64,000 nt of DNA from assembly GCF_031010195.1 (NCBI RefSeq), contig NZ_JAUAMC010000004.1, positions 62,001 to 126,000 on the forward strand, written 5' to 3'. Of the stretch, positions 9,741-17,700 are shown piece after piece. Position 1 is the stretch's first letter, and each line of letters begins with the position of its first letter. Below the pieces are notes generated by a model. The model saw only the letters and a list, made by a program, of their open reading frames with translations. It was not told the origin of the DNA and ran no database searches. The stretch is from Halomonas sp. SpR8 (GTDB lineage: Bacteria > Pseudomonadota > Gammaproteobacteria > Pseudomonadales > Halomonadaceae). The translations under genes were made by a program, and so were the position numbers.

Positions 9741-11006
9741 AGTCGGTAGCCACAGCGTCAGCGGTGGAAACAGGATTAATAGAATAAGCACTGCTATCGC
9801 CGTTAGTACAAAGGGCCAAATGGTTCTGAACAGTGACACTATCTCTAGTCGACTGACCGCGGCGGCCACGAACACGCAGGCGCCTAATGGTGGCGTGATC
9901 AGTGCAATAGTAATGTTCAGCGTGATGATGACGCCTAGATGGATGGGGTCGATACCCGCCATCATGGCCACCGGCGCAAAGATAGGCGTCAGTAGCATCA
10001 ATGCCGACACCTCCTCCATAAACATACCTGTCACAAAGGTAATGGCACTCAGTAACAGTAGAATTAATATTGCGTTATCTATGTAAGGAGATAATAGGGA
10101 GACAAATTGCGCGGGCACTTGAGCATAAGAGAGTAGCCAGCTAATCGTGGCCGAGGCTGCCATGATCAAAAAGATCGCTGAGGTTAAGCGTGCCGTATCA
10201 AGGATGGCTTGCCAACACTCCTTGAAACGCAACCCTCCCAGCACAAAACCACATAGGGCCACGTACAGCGCTGTCAAAGCGCCCGACTCAGTAGGCGTAA
10301 CAAAGCCCAGCACGATACCCGCAACGATAATGAAGGGGGCGATAAGTGCAGGCAGGGCGGCTACGAAGGCTATCGCAAGCTGGATGAGCGAGGGCAACTG
10401 ACAGCTTTTAGGCAATCGGTGACGCCAGGCATACCAGGCGTTCATGCCCATAAAGGCAACACCCAGCAGCAGTCCGGGCACGACGCCTGCCATAAATAGA
10501 TCACCTACTGAGGTGTTCGTCAGTGAGGCATACAGAATCATAAAGATACTGGGGGGAATAATCGGGCCGATCAGCGAGCTCCCAGCAGTTAAACCAGCGG
10601 CAAAGGCCCGTGAGTAGCCCTCCTTCTCCATGGCGGGCACTAACAGCGACCCCAGTGCCGAGGTGTCGGCCACCGCTGAGCCATTAACGCCTGCGAAGAA
10701 AACGCTCGACACCACATTGACGTGGCCCATACCGCCCCGTAAGTGCCCCACTATCAGGCGGGCGAACCCCATCAAGCGCTCTGTTAAGCCGCTGACGTTC
10801 ATTAGGTTGCCTGCGAAGATGAACAGCGGGATAGCCATTAAGGAGAACACATTGATACCGCTAAAGAATTGCTGAGGCAGCATACGCGGAATCATCGAGG
10901 GGTCGACAAACAGAAAACCCACTATCGCGGTGGTAAGCAGTGCGATGAACAGAGGCAGCCCAAGTAGTACATGGCCTAAGAAAACCGCTAGCATCGTCGC
11001 AATCAT
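9732..11006 (-). CDS. dctM: TRAP transporter large permease (DctM)
   Basis: A 424-aa, highly hydrophobic DctM protein with about 12 predicted membrane segments. It is the Na+-coupled channel subunit of a tripartite ATP-independent periplasmic transporter. Typical DctM blocks are present: GVNGSAVADTSALGSLL near residue 110, GPIIPPSI near 148, PTESGALTALY near 240, and ITPPLGACVF near residue 374. Its ATG overlaps the stop of a short upstream ORF (ATGA at 11003-11006) in a duplicated junction behind dctQ. The order dctP-dctQ-dctM on the minus strand, followed by a D-Ala-D-Ala dipeptidase, suggests a D-alanine or related small amino-acid or acid substrate. That is inference only. Confidence 0.93.
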   Translation of the reverse strand: MIATMLAVFLGHVLLGLPLFIALLTTAIVGFLFVDPSMIPRMLPQQFFSGINVFSLMAIPLFIFAGNLMNVSGLTERLMGFARLIVGHLRGGMGHVNVVSSVFFAGVNGSAVADTSALGSLLVPAMEKEGYSRAFAAGLTAGSSLIGPIIPPSIFMILYASLTNTSVGDLFMAGVVPGLLLGVAFMGMNAWYAWRHRLPKSCQLPSLIQLAIAFVAALPALIAPFIIVAGIVLGFVTPTESGALTALYVALCGFVLGGLRFKECWQAILDTARLTSAIFLIMAASATISWLLSYAQVPAQFVSLLSPYIDNAILILLLLSAITFVTGMFMEEVSALMLLTPIFAPVAMMAGIDPIHLGVIITLNITIALITPPLGACVFVAAAVSRLEIVSLFRTIWPFVLTAIAVLILLILFPPLTLWLPTQF

Positions 11007-11053
11007 AGGGAGTCCTCAACGGCTTTGCATAGAGAGTCCTCAACTGTGTTCAT
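11003..11053 (-). CDS. Micro-ORF 2 in the dctQ-dctM junction (16 codons)
   Basis: Translation reads MNTVEDSLCKAVEDSL, which is two copies of the tail of DctQ (KTVEDFL). Its ATG overlaps the stop of micro-ORF 1 (ATGA, 11050-11053), and its own stop overlaps the DctM start (ATGA, 11003-11006). An internal GAGGA lies 6 nt before the DctM ATG and would serve as its ribosome site. The ORF appears to be a product of tandem duplication; whether the peptide is made or matters is unknown. A role in translational coupling is possible. Confidence 0.45.
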   Translation of the reverse strand: MNTVEDSLCKAVEDSL

Positions 11054-11098
11054 AAGGAGTCCTCAACGGTCTTCATAGAAAGTCCTCAACGGTCTTGA
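11004..11098. repeat. Four-copy 23-24 bp tandem repeat at the dctQ/dctM junction
   Basis: On the minus strand the unit is approximately AMSMCMGTTGAGGACTNYYTATG, repeated four times with one copy 1 nt longer. Each copy holds a GAGGA Shine-Dalgarno core and an ATG 6 nt later. The first copy is the C-terminus of DctQ plus a start codon; the last copy ends at the true DctM start. The copies differ at only a few positions, so the duplication looks fairly recent. Confidence 0.9.
11050..11076 (-). CDS. Micro-ORF 1 in the dctQ-dctM junction (8 codons)
   Basis: Encodes MKTVEDSL, almost identical to the last residues of DctQ. The ATG overlaps the DctQ stop (ATGA, 11073-11076), and the stop overlaps the start of micro-ORF 2. 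GAGGA sits six nucleotides upstream within the DctQ tail. With micro-ORF 2 it forms a chain of three ATGA overlaps between DctQ and DctM. Confidence 0.45.
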   Translation of the reverse strand: MKTVEDSL

Positions 11099-11564
11099 GC
11101 GGCGCGGGGCCATAGAGAAGCGCATGCCAAGCGAGTAGCAAAAAGCCAATGGGTAGCGAGAGGAGTGGCACCGTGCGGCTAATGCCGAGCCCAGACGTAG
11201 TAAACATGCTGACTGATAACGCATAGCGATAGCTTACCCATGCTCCCCCCACTGCAATCACCAGGGTTAGCAACCATTGGTACACATTGAGCAAGCGAGC
11301 GAAGGGGGCGGGCAGCAGTTTCTCTAACAGCCCAACGCGCATATGCCCACCTTCCGACCAAACGGCTCCTGCCGCAAGCATCACAGTGGCGATGATTAAG
11401 AAACGCGACAGCTCATCTGTCCAGATCGGCGCGCCACCGGCGATATAGCGGGCAAACACACCATATAGAATGGCCGCAACGTTGAGGGATAACAGCGCGC
11501 CCGCCAGGGTCAGAGTAACCGGGCGGCTAATAGCCAGTAGCCGGGATCTAAGCGTATGAAACAT
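11073..11564 (-). CDS. dctQ: TRAP transporter small permease (DctQ)
   Basis: A 163-aa protein with four predicted membrane helices (about residues 15-38, 50-67, 87-108, 126-148), the size and topology of DctQ subunits that pair with DctM. The WTDELSRFLIIATVMLAAG block near residues 48-66 is typical of the family. It lies between the dctP binding-protein gene (94-nt spacer) and dctM. Its C-terminal codons (KTVEDFL) are the source of the tandem repeat that separates it from dctM. Confidence 0.9.
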   Translation of the reverse strand: MFHTLRSRLLAISRPVTLTLAGALLSLNVAAILYGVFARYIAGGAPIWTDELSRFLIIATVMLAAGAVWSEGGHMRVGLLEKLLPAPFARLLNVYQWLLTLVIAVGGAWVSYRYALSVSMFTTSGLGISRTVPLLSLPIGFLLLAWHALLYGPAPLKTVEDFL

Positions 11565-11659
11565 GGCAGCCTTCCATGAAGCGCTAGAACATTAAGCACA
11601 GAAAATAGAGGGCCAGTAAGGTACCAGCTCCTGTGGTTGCAACAGTGTTGAAAAGCCCG

Positions 11660-12697
11660 TTAGTCGAGCAGTTCGCTCATACCCGCGTCTTCCAGCGCCA
11701 TATCGATCCAGCGTTGCTCGATATCACGCTCTTCGAGCCATTCCAGATAAGCAGGCTGACCAATTTCGCGGAAAGCGGTGAGCTCCTCTTCAGAAGGGCG
11801 AATCACTTCCATACCTTGTTCTTCCAGGTAGGCAATACGTGAATCGACTTGCTCCTCGTTGTGCTCACGGGCATTGTGATTAGCTTCGGCGACGGCTTCC
11901 TGGAAGGCGCTACGAAGTTCATCACCCCAACCAGCGATCATTTCGCTATTTCCTACCAGGAACTGGTTGGAATACTGGATATTGGCAAGCGTCAGGTAGT
12001 CCTGTACTTCGTAAAGACTGCCCAGAATGATATACATCGGCGGGTTCATCTGGCCGTCGGCCACCCCTGTGCGCAGTGCCATGTAGGTTTCTGTCCAGGG
12101 AATCGGCGTGCCGGAGGCACCGAAGGATTCGTAGAGAGCTACTTGGCTGGGATCCATGGCGCGGAAGCGGAGACCTTCGAAGTCGTCAGGGTGACTGATC
12201 GGCCTTTCGTTATTGGTGAACGCTAAGAAGCCCCCCTCTTCGACAACTGCCAGCATATCGATACCGGCACGCTCCTGTAGAGCACTGCTGACTTCCTGCC
12301 AATACTCACCCTCATCGAAGAAGCTACGTGCCGCCTCAAAGTCGTCGAACAGAAACGGAATGGCGCTGACGAAAATTTCATCAACGAGAGGCGAGACACC
12401 TGCGAAAGACGCCACGTTAAGCATTGGTGTGCTCATGGTCTGCTCCATGCGCTCCTGCTCTTCGCCCAGCATGCTGTTCGGGTAGAGCTCAAGCTGGATC
12501 TCACCGGCGGTTTTCTCATCTACCAACGCTTTAAGGTTCTCTGCAAAGACGTGGACAGCATTCTTCTCGGGATCGGGGGCACCGTTGTAACTCAGATTAA
12601 TCGTGGTGGCTGCAAGGGTGTTTCCTGCCATAAAAGCAGAGCCAAGCAGGCAAGCTGAAATGAGTCGTTTAGGTGTAAACATAGGTTGAGCAAGCAT
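11660..12697 (-). CDS. dctP: TRAP transporter substrate-binding protein (DctP)
   Basis: A 345-aa periplasmic solute-binding protein. Residues 1-29 form a signal peptide with a basic start, a hydrophobic core and an AxA-like end (NTLAA). The mature part has the DctP fold signatures: LRFRAMDPSQVALYESFG near residue 172, with the Arg that normally clamps a substrate carboxylate, and ALRTGVADGQMNP near 207. The start at 12697 has GGAG 8 nt upstream. It is the first gene of the dctPQM-dipeptidase run; a 171-nt spacer with a hairpin separates it from dadA. The substrate is unknown; a carboxylate or D-amino acid is most likely. Confidence 0.92.
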   Translation of the reverse strand: MLAQPMFTPKRLISACLLGSAFMAGNTLAATTINLSYNGAPDPEKNAVHVFAENLKALVDEKTAGEIQLELYPNSMLGEEQERMEQTMSTPMLNVASFAGVSPLVDEIFVSAIPFLFDDFEAARSFFDEGEYWQEVSSALQERAGIDMLAVVEEGGFLAFTNNERPISHPDDFEGLRFRAMDPSQVALYESFGASGTPIPWTETYMALRTGVADGQMNPPMYIILGSLYEVQDYLTLANIQYSNQFLVGNSEMIAGWGDELRSAFQEAVAEANHNAREHNEEQVDSRIAYLEEQGMEVIRPSEEELTAFREIGQPAYLEWLEERDIEQRWIDMALEDAGMSELLD

Positions 12698-12813
12698 CGT
12701 AAGTCTCCTGGTTTATTGTCATGAGCTAGAAGGCGCTATAGGCGTGTTATTAGAAAGGAGTGCCTACATAAGATTATGTATTGAGGTGTTGACTATGCAA
12801 TACCTAAAGGCGT

Positions 12814-12849
12814 GCTTGCTGTGAACCGTGGCGGAGGCCCACAGCAAGC
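12814..12849 (-). terminator. Hairpin between dadA and dctP
   Basis: A perfect 10-bp stem (GCTTGCTGTG with CACAGCAAGC) closes a 16-nt loop 20 nt after the dadA stop. On the minus strand it is followed by ACGCCTTTAGG, so the U-tract is weak. It may be a partial terminator that lowers readthrough from the riboswitch-controlled dadA into the TRAP genes, or an mRNA-stabilising structure. Confidence 0.45.
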
Positions 12850-12868
12850 GTAGTTGTTGTGTTGGCGA

Positions 12869-14131
12869 CTAGGCTAGCGGTTGGACTGCTTGCTGAGTGC
12901 GGGCGTTTTTAGCCTCCACCGCATCCGCCAACATATCAGCGGTAATAGCGGAGAGCGTCCAGCCCAGGTGGCCGTGGCCGGTGTTGTAGAACACCGTGGG
13001 CAATTTGCCGGGGCCGACCTTGGGCAGCATATTGGGGAGCATCGGGCGCAGGCCCGCCCAGGGCACCACGCGGCGGGTGCTGACGCCAGGGAAGCACTCT
13101 TCCACCCAGCGAATCAACGGGCGGATGCGGTTGTCGCGGATATCGCGATTAAAGCCGTTAAACTCGGCGGTGCCGGCGATACGGAAGCGGTCATCCCCAA
13201 GGCGGCTGGTGACCAGCTTGGTTTCATCATCGAGCAGGCTGACCGTTGGCGCGGCCTGTTGAGAGGCGGCGTCATCGAGCTGCACAGTAATCGAGTAGCC
13301 TTTGACCGGATAGATATTGACCCGGTCACCCAGCTTGGCGGCCAAGGCACGGCTACCAACTCCGGCGCATACCACCACGCTATCAAAGGTTTCGTGCACG
13401 GGTTCGCCGTCAGCCTCGCCTTCAATCGCGGCAGTGATCCAGGCGTGTTGTTCGTCCGCGCCGATATCCTGAACGCTGTGGCCATATTTAAGCGTTACGC
13501 CGCGACGTGCGGCGGCTTGCGCAAGGCCGTGGGTAAACTTGTGAATATCGCCGGTGGCGTCGCTTTCGGTGAAGAAGCCGCCGTAGTAGTTACCTGCCAG
13601 AGTAGGTTCGATGGCGCGCATTTCCTCGGGCGTCACCGGCTGTCGCTCAAGGCCGCCTTGGCTGAGCAGTTGCGATACCTTGGCGGCGTGGGCATAGCCC
13701 GCTTTATCGCGGTAGATATGCAGAATACCTTTCTGCTTTAAATCGAAATCGATTTGCTCATCCTTGGCCCACTGAAACAGGTGCTCGCGGGCGGCAATGG
13801 CCAGCCGTGCGGTTTCGGTGGTGTTGGCGGAATAGCGCGGAATGGAGGCGATAAACTCGCCAAACCAACTGAGCTTGTGCCAGCTCGGGCGGGGATTGAC
13901 TAACAGCGGGGCGTCGTTTCTGAGCATCCAACGCAGGCCTTTGATCACGGTCGGCCAGTGGTTCCACACTTCCGCGTTAGAGGCTGAAAGCTGACCGCCA
14001 TTGGCAAATGACGTCTCCATCGCGGCGTAGCGATGCTTTTCAAAGACAGTGACCTCATAGCCACGTTTGGCCAGGGCGTAGGCGCTGGTAATGCCGGTGA
14101 TACCACCACCGATAACGGCAATGCGTTGCAT
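12869..14131 (-). CDS. dadA: D-amino acid dehydrogenase (DadA-like FAD oxidoreductase)
   Basis: A 420-aa member of the DAO/DadA flavoprotein family, predicted to oxidise D-amino acids to 2-oxo acids and ammonia with electrons passing to the respiratory chain. The FAD fingerprint is IAVIGGGITGITSAYALAKRG (residues 4-24, GxGxxG-type), followed by the family block ETSFANGGQLSASNAEVW near residues 39-56. The C-terminal FAD-contact block is NTGHGHLGWTLSAITADM near 388-405. Length and blocks match DadA rather than glycine oxidase (~370 aa), but substrate range is not certain. A GGAGAGAG ribosome site precedes the ATG. The 5' leader contains a tandem glycine riboswitch, unusual for a dadA-type gene. 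Confidence 0.88.
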   Translation of the reverse strand: MQRIAVIGGGITGITSAYALAKRGYEVTVFEKHRYAAMETSFANGGQLSASNAEVWNHWPTVIKGLRWMLRNDAPLLVNPRPSWHKLSWFGEFIASIPRYSANTTETARLAIAAREHLFQWAKDEQIDFDLKQKGILHIYRDKAGYAHAAKVSQLLSQGGLERQPVTPEEMRAIEPTLAGNYYGGFFTESDATGDIHKFTHGLAQAAARRGVTLKYGHSVQDIGADEQHAWITAAIEGEADGEPVHETFDSVVVCAGVGSRALAAKLGDRVNIYPVKGYSITVQLDDAASQQAAPTVSLLDDETKLVTSRLGDDRFRIAGTAEFNGFNRDIRDNRIRPLIRWVEECFPGVSTRRVVPWAGLRPMLPNMLPKVGPGKLPTVFYNTGHGHLGWTLSAITADMLADAVEAKNARTQQAVQPLA

Positions 14132-14198
14132 AACTCTCTCCGGTTTTCATGAGCGTCGGGGAATCCCACCTAACGGCGTAAATGCTGCTGGGCGTACC

Positions 14199-14395
14199 CC
14201 TTCCGTCATGGAACCTGAGAGATTCGCGTACCCTGTGGGGCGCGCTTGCTCCTTCGGTGGGCTGAGTGACGCAGTCATCAGCCGCTCTTCGGAAAGTGAG
14301 GGCAATAGCGGTCCGGTTGCCTGAGAGTTTCCGGGGCAGTTGCTCCTTCGGCGCTGGCGCCATCCTTGTGAGATGCGCCAAGCTCTCCCGCTATT
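14199..14395 (-). ncRNA. Tandem glycine riboswitch upstream of dadA
   Basis: Read on the minus strand, two glycine aptamers lie in series. Aptamer 1 (14304-14395) is closed by a perfect 8-bp P1 (AATAGCGG with CCGCTATT). It contains GGGAGAGC, GCGCCGAAGGAGCAA and GGAAACTCTCAGGCA, the conserved core of the family. Aptamer 2 (14199-14296) has CGAAGAGC, CACCGAAGGAGCAA and CGAATCTCTCAGGTTCC and is closed by CTTTCCG/CGGAAGG with a G-U pair. A 7-nt linker joins them. About 65 nt of leader then runs to the dadA ATG and should hold the expression platform. No clear terminator is seen there, so control could be at translation. Confidence 0.92.
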
Positions 14396-14485
14396 ACCTA
14401 GTTATTTATTAATCGTACTGGTTTTTAACGTTATCAGCTATACGATAGAAGTCTACCAACGTCGTGAACGCTTATTCCAACGGCC

Positions 14486-16156
14486 TCACTCAAAGGGCCG
14501 GGCACGCGCAATGATCGCCGCGCAATCAAGCCCGGTGGGTAGCGTGCCGGTGCTGAGGCCGTTTCGTTCAGCCAGCCGTCCGGCGCAGAACGCATCGGCC
14601 ACATAAGCGGGAGCGTGCTGTACCAGCAGGGCGCCTTGCAACGCCAGGGCCATACCATCCGCCAACTGGCGGGCGCGGTATTGAAGCGCTTGGGTATCCT
14701 GCATTTGCTGCTGTAACTGGTGAATAAAGCGGTCTAGATGCGCATCAGCGCCTTGTGCCTTGGCGAGTTCGGCAAAGTAGGCGTCGAGCACCTCGGGCTG
14801 CTTTTCAATCGCGCGCAGGATATCCAGGCACTGAACGTTACCACTACCTTCCCATATGGCGTTGATGGGCGATTCGCGGAACAGACGCGGCATCATGTGG
14901 GTTTCCATGACGCCGCTACCGCCGATGACCTCCATCGCTTCATAAGCGTGGTGGGGGGTGCGCTTACAGATCCAGTACTTGCCGACGGGCGTGGCGATTC
15001 GCGAAAGCAGGCGCTCGTGCTCGTTGTCCTGCTGATCCATCGCTCGAGCCATGCGCAGCATCAGGGTGGTCGCGGCTTCACTCTCGATGGCCAGATCGGC
15101 GAGCACGTTTTGCATCAGCGGCTGTTCGCTCAAACGCGCCCCGAAGGCATGGCGATGAGAGGCGTGGTGAATAGCCTGGGCGGTGGCCTGGCGCATGCCG
15201 GCAGCGGAGCCAATCATGCAGTCGTAGCGGGTCATGGCGACCATCTCTATGATGGTACGCACACCGCGGCCCTCGTCGCCCACCATCCAGGCAAAGGCGC
15301 CGCGTAGCTCCGTCTCACTGGAAGCATTCGCCACGTTGCCCATTTTGCGTTTTAACTGCTGGATATGCAGCGGGTTCTTAGTGCCGTCGGGCCGCCAGCG
15401 CGGCAGCAAAAAACAGCTCAAGCCGCCGGGCGCCTGGGCGAGCACCAGGAAAGCGTCGCACATCGGCGCGGAGACAAACCACTTATGCCCGACCAGCTCA
15501 AAAGCTTCCCCCGGCCCGCCTTGATCAATCGGATAGGCGCGGGTGGTGTTTAGTCGCACATCGGAGCCGCCCTGTTTCTCGGTCATTGCCATGCCAAGGG
15601 TGACGCCCTGTTTTTCGAAATAGGGCACGTTGCGCGGGTCGTAGTGAGGCGCGGTGATCTTATCGCCCCATTGTTCAAGCAAGCTAGGCTGATGGCGAAG
15701 TGCGGGCAGGGCGGCGAACGTCATGGTGATCGGGCAGCCGTGAGCCGCTTCCACCTGCGTATTCAGATAGTAGTTGGCGGCGCGTGTAACATGGGCGCCC
15801 GGCCCTGGGTTTCGCCAGGGGCTGGCGTGGAGGCCTTGCTCTACCGCTGTTTGCATTAGCTGGTGATAGGCCGGGTGAAACTCGATCAAATCGACCCGAT
15901 GGCCTTGCCGGTCGTGGGTGACCAACTGTGGCGAGTGGCGGTTGGCGTCAAACCCCAGGGCGATGGCTTCAGACGAGCCTGCCCACTGGCCAAACGCCTT
16001 GAGTGAAGCGTCGTCAGTGCCACCTTCGCGCTTGACGCCTTCCTGAAGGGCCTTATCAGAGGTGTAGCTGTTGACGTTCTCCAGCGACGGCGGCTGGTTT
16101 TCCACCTGATGGGTGCTGGCTTGTAGTTGGTCGGCAAGTGGGTAGTAGTGAGTCAT
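14486..16156 (-). CDS. aidB: AidB-type acyl-CoA dehydrogenase homologue
   Basis: A 556-aa flavoprotein of the AidB branch of acyl-CoA dehydrogenases, longer than the ~390-aa metabolic enzymes. The N-terminal block NQPPSLENVNSYTSDKAL is typical of AidB, followed by the FAD-binding GMAMTEKQGGSDVRLNTT segment near residues 190-207, WFVSAPMCDAFLVLAQ near 227, and the ACAD signature EVIGGSGVMETHMMPRLFRE near 408-427. In E. coli AidB belongs to the Ada response to DNA methylation damage and binds DNA. That role is known for the family and only inferred here. It is a single-gene unit upstream of the glycine riboswitch. Confidence 0.9.
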   Translation of the reverse strand: MTHYYPLADQLQASTHQVENQPPSLENVNSYTSDKALQEGVKREGGTDDASLKAFGQWAGSSEAIALGFDANRHSPQLVTHDRQGHRVDLIEFHPAYHQLMQTAVEQGLHASPWRNPGPGAHVTRAANYYLNTQVEAAHGCPITMTFAALPALRHQPSLLEQWGDKITAPHYDPRNVPYFEKQGVTLGMAMTEKQGGSDVRLNTTRAYPIDQGGPGEAFELVGHKWFVSAPMCDAFLVLAQAPGGLSCFLLPRWRPDGTKNPLHIQQLKRKMGNVANASSETELRGAFAWMVGDEGRGVRTIIEMVAMTRYDCMIGSAAGMRQATAQAIHHASHRHAFGARLSEQPLMQNVLADLAIESEAATTLMLRMARAMDQQDNEHERLLSRIATPVGKYWICKRTPHHAYEAMEVIGGSGVMETHMMPRLFRESPINAIWEGSGNVQCLDILRAIEKQPEVLDAYFAELAKAQGADAHLDRFIHQLQQQMQDTQALQYRARQLADGMALALQGALLVQHAPAYVADAFCAGRLAERNGLSTGTLPTGLDCAAIIARARPFE

Positions 16157-16348
16157 AGCAAGAACCTAGCGCGTAGAGGCGATAATTGTGTTTATTTAAA
16201 CGAACGTTTTATAGTTCTCATAGTAGTTGCTTGGCAGGAAAGACGCTAACCATTGAGGGCGATGGGGAGCGGGATGTTGTGCTGCTTTGCTCAGTTAGCG
16301 TATTTAACCGACAATGCTGCTTATCTTTCTCATTATTGAGTGCTATCA

Positions 16349-16657
16349 ATGCAAGCAAACGCGATGCAGGCAAACGGGTTCTTTGACGAAATCGGTGAAA
16401 CTATCGGCGAAACTATCCGTGTGGTGGTTGAATTTCTATTAGGCATTTTTACCAACTTCTTTGGAGCGTTCGGCGATTTTATCGACGGCCTCACTCGGTC
16501 GCTGGGAATCAATGATTCGTTTTTCAGCATTGCCGTCTTAGTGATCGGGCTGCTGATTCTATGGGGCGGTTTGCGCGCGTTTCTGCGCGGCTCGCTGCTA
16601 GGCGGTATTGTACGTACCGTGTTGGGGCTGTTTATTCTTTCATGGTTGATGATGTAG
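16349..16657 (+). CDS. Small membrane protein of unknown function
   Basis: I do not recognise this 102-aa protein. It has an amphipathic N-terminal part (repeated GETI units near residues 17-24), a phenylalanine-rich hydrophobic stretch (VVVEFLLGIFTNFFGAFGDF), and two clear membrane segments (about 54-75 and 82-101) joined by a Gly/Arg loop. A GTG three codons upstream is possible, as is an ATG at 16364. It lies in a short same-strand group with a YciI-like gene 21 nt downstream. Coding is supported by the consistent hydrophobic pattern and this close spacing. Confidence 0.6.
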   Translation: MQANAMQANGFFDEIGETIGETIRVVVEFLLGIFTNFFGAFGDFIDGLTRSLGINDSFFSIAVLVIGLLILWGGLRAFLRGSLLGGIVRTVLGLFILSWLMM

Positions 16658-16678
16658 GCACACAGTGAGGAGTAGTAA

Positions 16679-16975
16679 ATGAAGCAATATGCGTTAGTAG
16701 CCTACGACTATACGGATGAGGGCGCCTTGGGCCGTCGCTTGGCTTGTCGCGAGCCGCACCTGGAAGGCCTGCGTACCCTCCACCGTTCGGGTAATTTCGT
16801 CAGTGGTGGGGTGATATTGAACGATGAAGGCAAAATGATCGGCTCTAATGCACATTTCCGATTTGCCACGCGAGAAGATTTAGAGGCTTGGTTGGCGCAG
16901 GAGCCTTATATGACAGAGCGTGTTTGGGAACAGGTCGATATACGCGAAGTTAAACTGTTTGATCCTTCTATTTAG
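16679..16975 (+). CDS. YciI-like family protein
   Basis: A 98-aa protein of the YCII superfamily, small alpha/beta (ferredoxin-like) proteins. It begins with MKQYALVAYDYTDEGALGRR, has the conserved His in CREPHLEGLRTLHRSG near residues 24-40, a SGGVI strand near 43, and the ATREDLEAWLAQEPY region with the typical Asp/Glu and Pro near residue 75. GAGGAG lies six nucleotides upstream of the ATG. YciI-type proteins are sometimes dehalogenase-like or fused to sigma factors, but the role of single-domain members is mostly unknown; none is assigned here. Confidence 0.85.
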   Translation: MKQYALVAYDYTDEGALGRRLACREPHLEGLRTLHRSGNFVSGGVILNDEGKMIGSNAHFRFATREDLEAWLAQEPYMTERVWEQVDIREVKLFDPSI

Positions 16976-17167
16976 CTCTTCTATCTAGTATGACGAACGA
17001 GCCTGGGGTTTGTTTATAAAATTGTGCTTAAAAATAATCGTCCGCCTGGGGACTAGCCTGAATTAATTTGCCCTTGAGTCAGTTTCATCAGAGATATGAT
17101 GGATCGTCATTTGCTTATTTGGTGCATTTTGGCATCATTTGCACTTATTTTGTGCAAAGCGAGTGCA

Positions 17168-17695
17168 ATGAAAACTTATCTTGGCAAGATGCGGGGGCAG
17201 CCAGTTAAGCGCACCCGGGTAGGCTGGCAGGATGCTTTTTGGTCATGGGTCGGTGCCTTTACCGGTATGGCGGTCATTTGCTGGTTAAGCTCGACTTGGC
17301 TGTCGCAACAACTGCTAATCGTAGGCTCCTTCGGTGCAACCTCGGTGCTTATCTATGCGGCACCTGAGAGCCCCTTTGCTCAACCCAGTCATGTGCTGTT
17401 TGGCAGCATGCTCTCTGCCGGTATTGGCGTTGCTTGCTACCAACTGCTGGGGGCGACACCGCTCTCAATGGCTCTGGCCGTCTCACTGTCGGTGCTGGGC
17501 ATGCAGCTAACCCACACGGTTCACCCGCCGGGAGCCGCGGCGGCTCTGATTGCGGTAGGCGGAGGTGCCAGCGTTCATCAATTGGGGTGGTGGTATCCGC
17601 TTTTACCAATCGGTGCGGGTAGTGTAGTGATGCTGATAATCGCCATCCTGGTCAATAACCTTGCCCGTCACCGTCGCTATCCACTCTACTGGTAG
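17168..17695 (+). CDS. HPP family integral membrane protein
   Basis: A 175-aa membrane protein of the HPP family, with four predicted helices (about residues 24-44, 47-65, 78-98, 145-166). The family signature HTVHPPGAAAALIAV is near residues 116-130. Some HPP proteins in plants and cyanobacteria transport nitrite; the bacterial function is otherwise open. The frame is open from an ATG at 17096, but the added 24 codons are AT-rich and lack a ribosome site, whereas the ATG at 17168 gives a family-like MKTYLGKMRG start. It converges with the ChaC-like gene 5 nt away. Confidence 0.82.
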   Translation: MKTYLGKMRGQPVKRTRVGWQDAFWSWVGAFTGMAVICWLSSTWLSQQLLIVGSFGATSVLIYAAPESPFAQPSHVLFGSMLSAGIGVACYQLLGATPLSMALAVSLSVLGMQLTHTVHPPGAAAALIAVGGGASVHQLGWWYPLLPIGAGSVVMLIIAILVNNLARHRRYPLYW

Positions 17696-17700
17696 TGTTT

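Noticed and set aside
12881..13741. Long open frame (286 codons) on the plus strand
   Set aside because: It is antisense to dadA, whose protein has clear family motifs; this is a codon-bias shadow in high-GC DNA.
12869..14131. Calling the riboswitch-linked flavoprotein a glycine oxidase (ThiO)
   Set aside because: Length and blocks fit DadA better, and no thiamine genes are nearby; a glycine-related role stays possible.
14738..15307. Open frame of 189 codons on the plus strand
   Set aside because: It lies wholly antisense within aidB and shows no protein family features.
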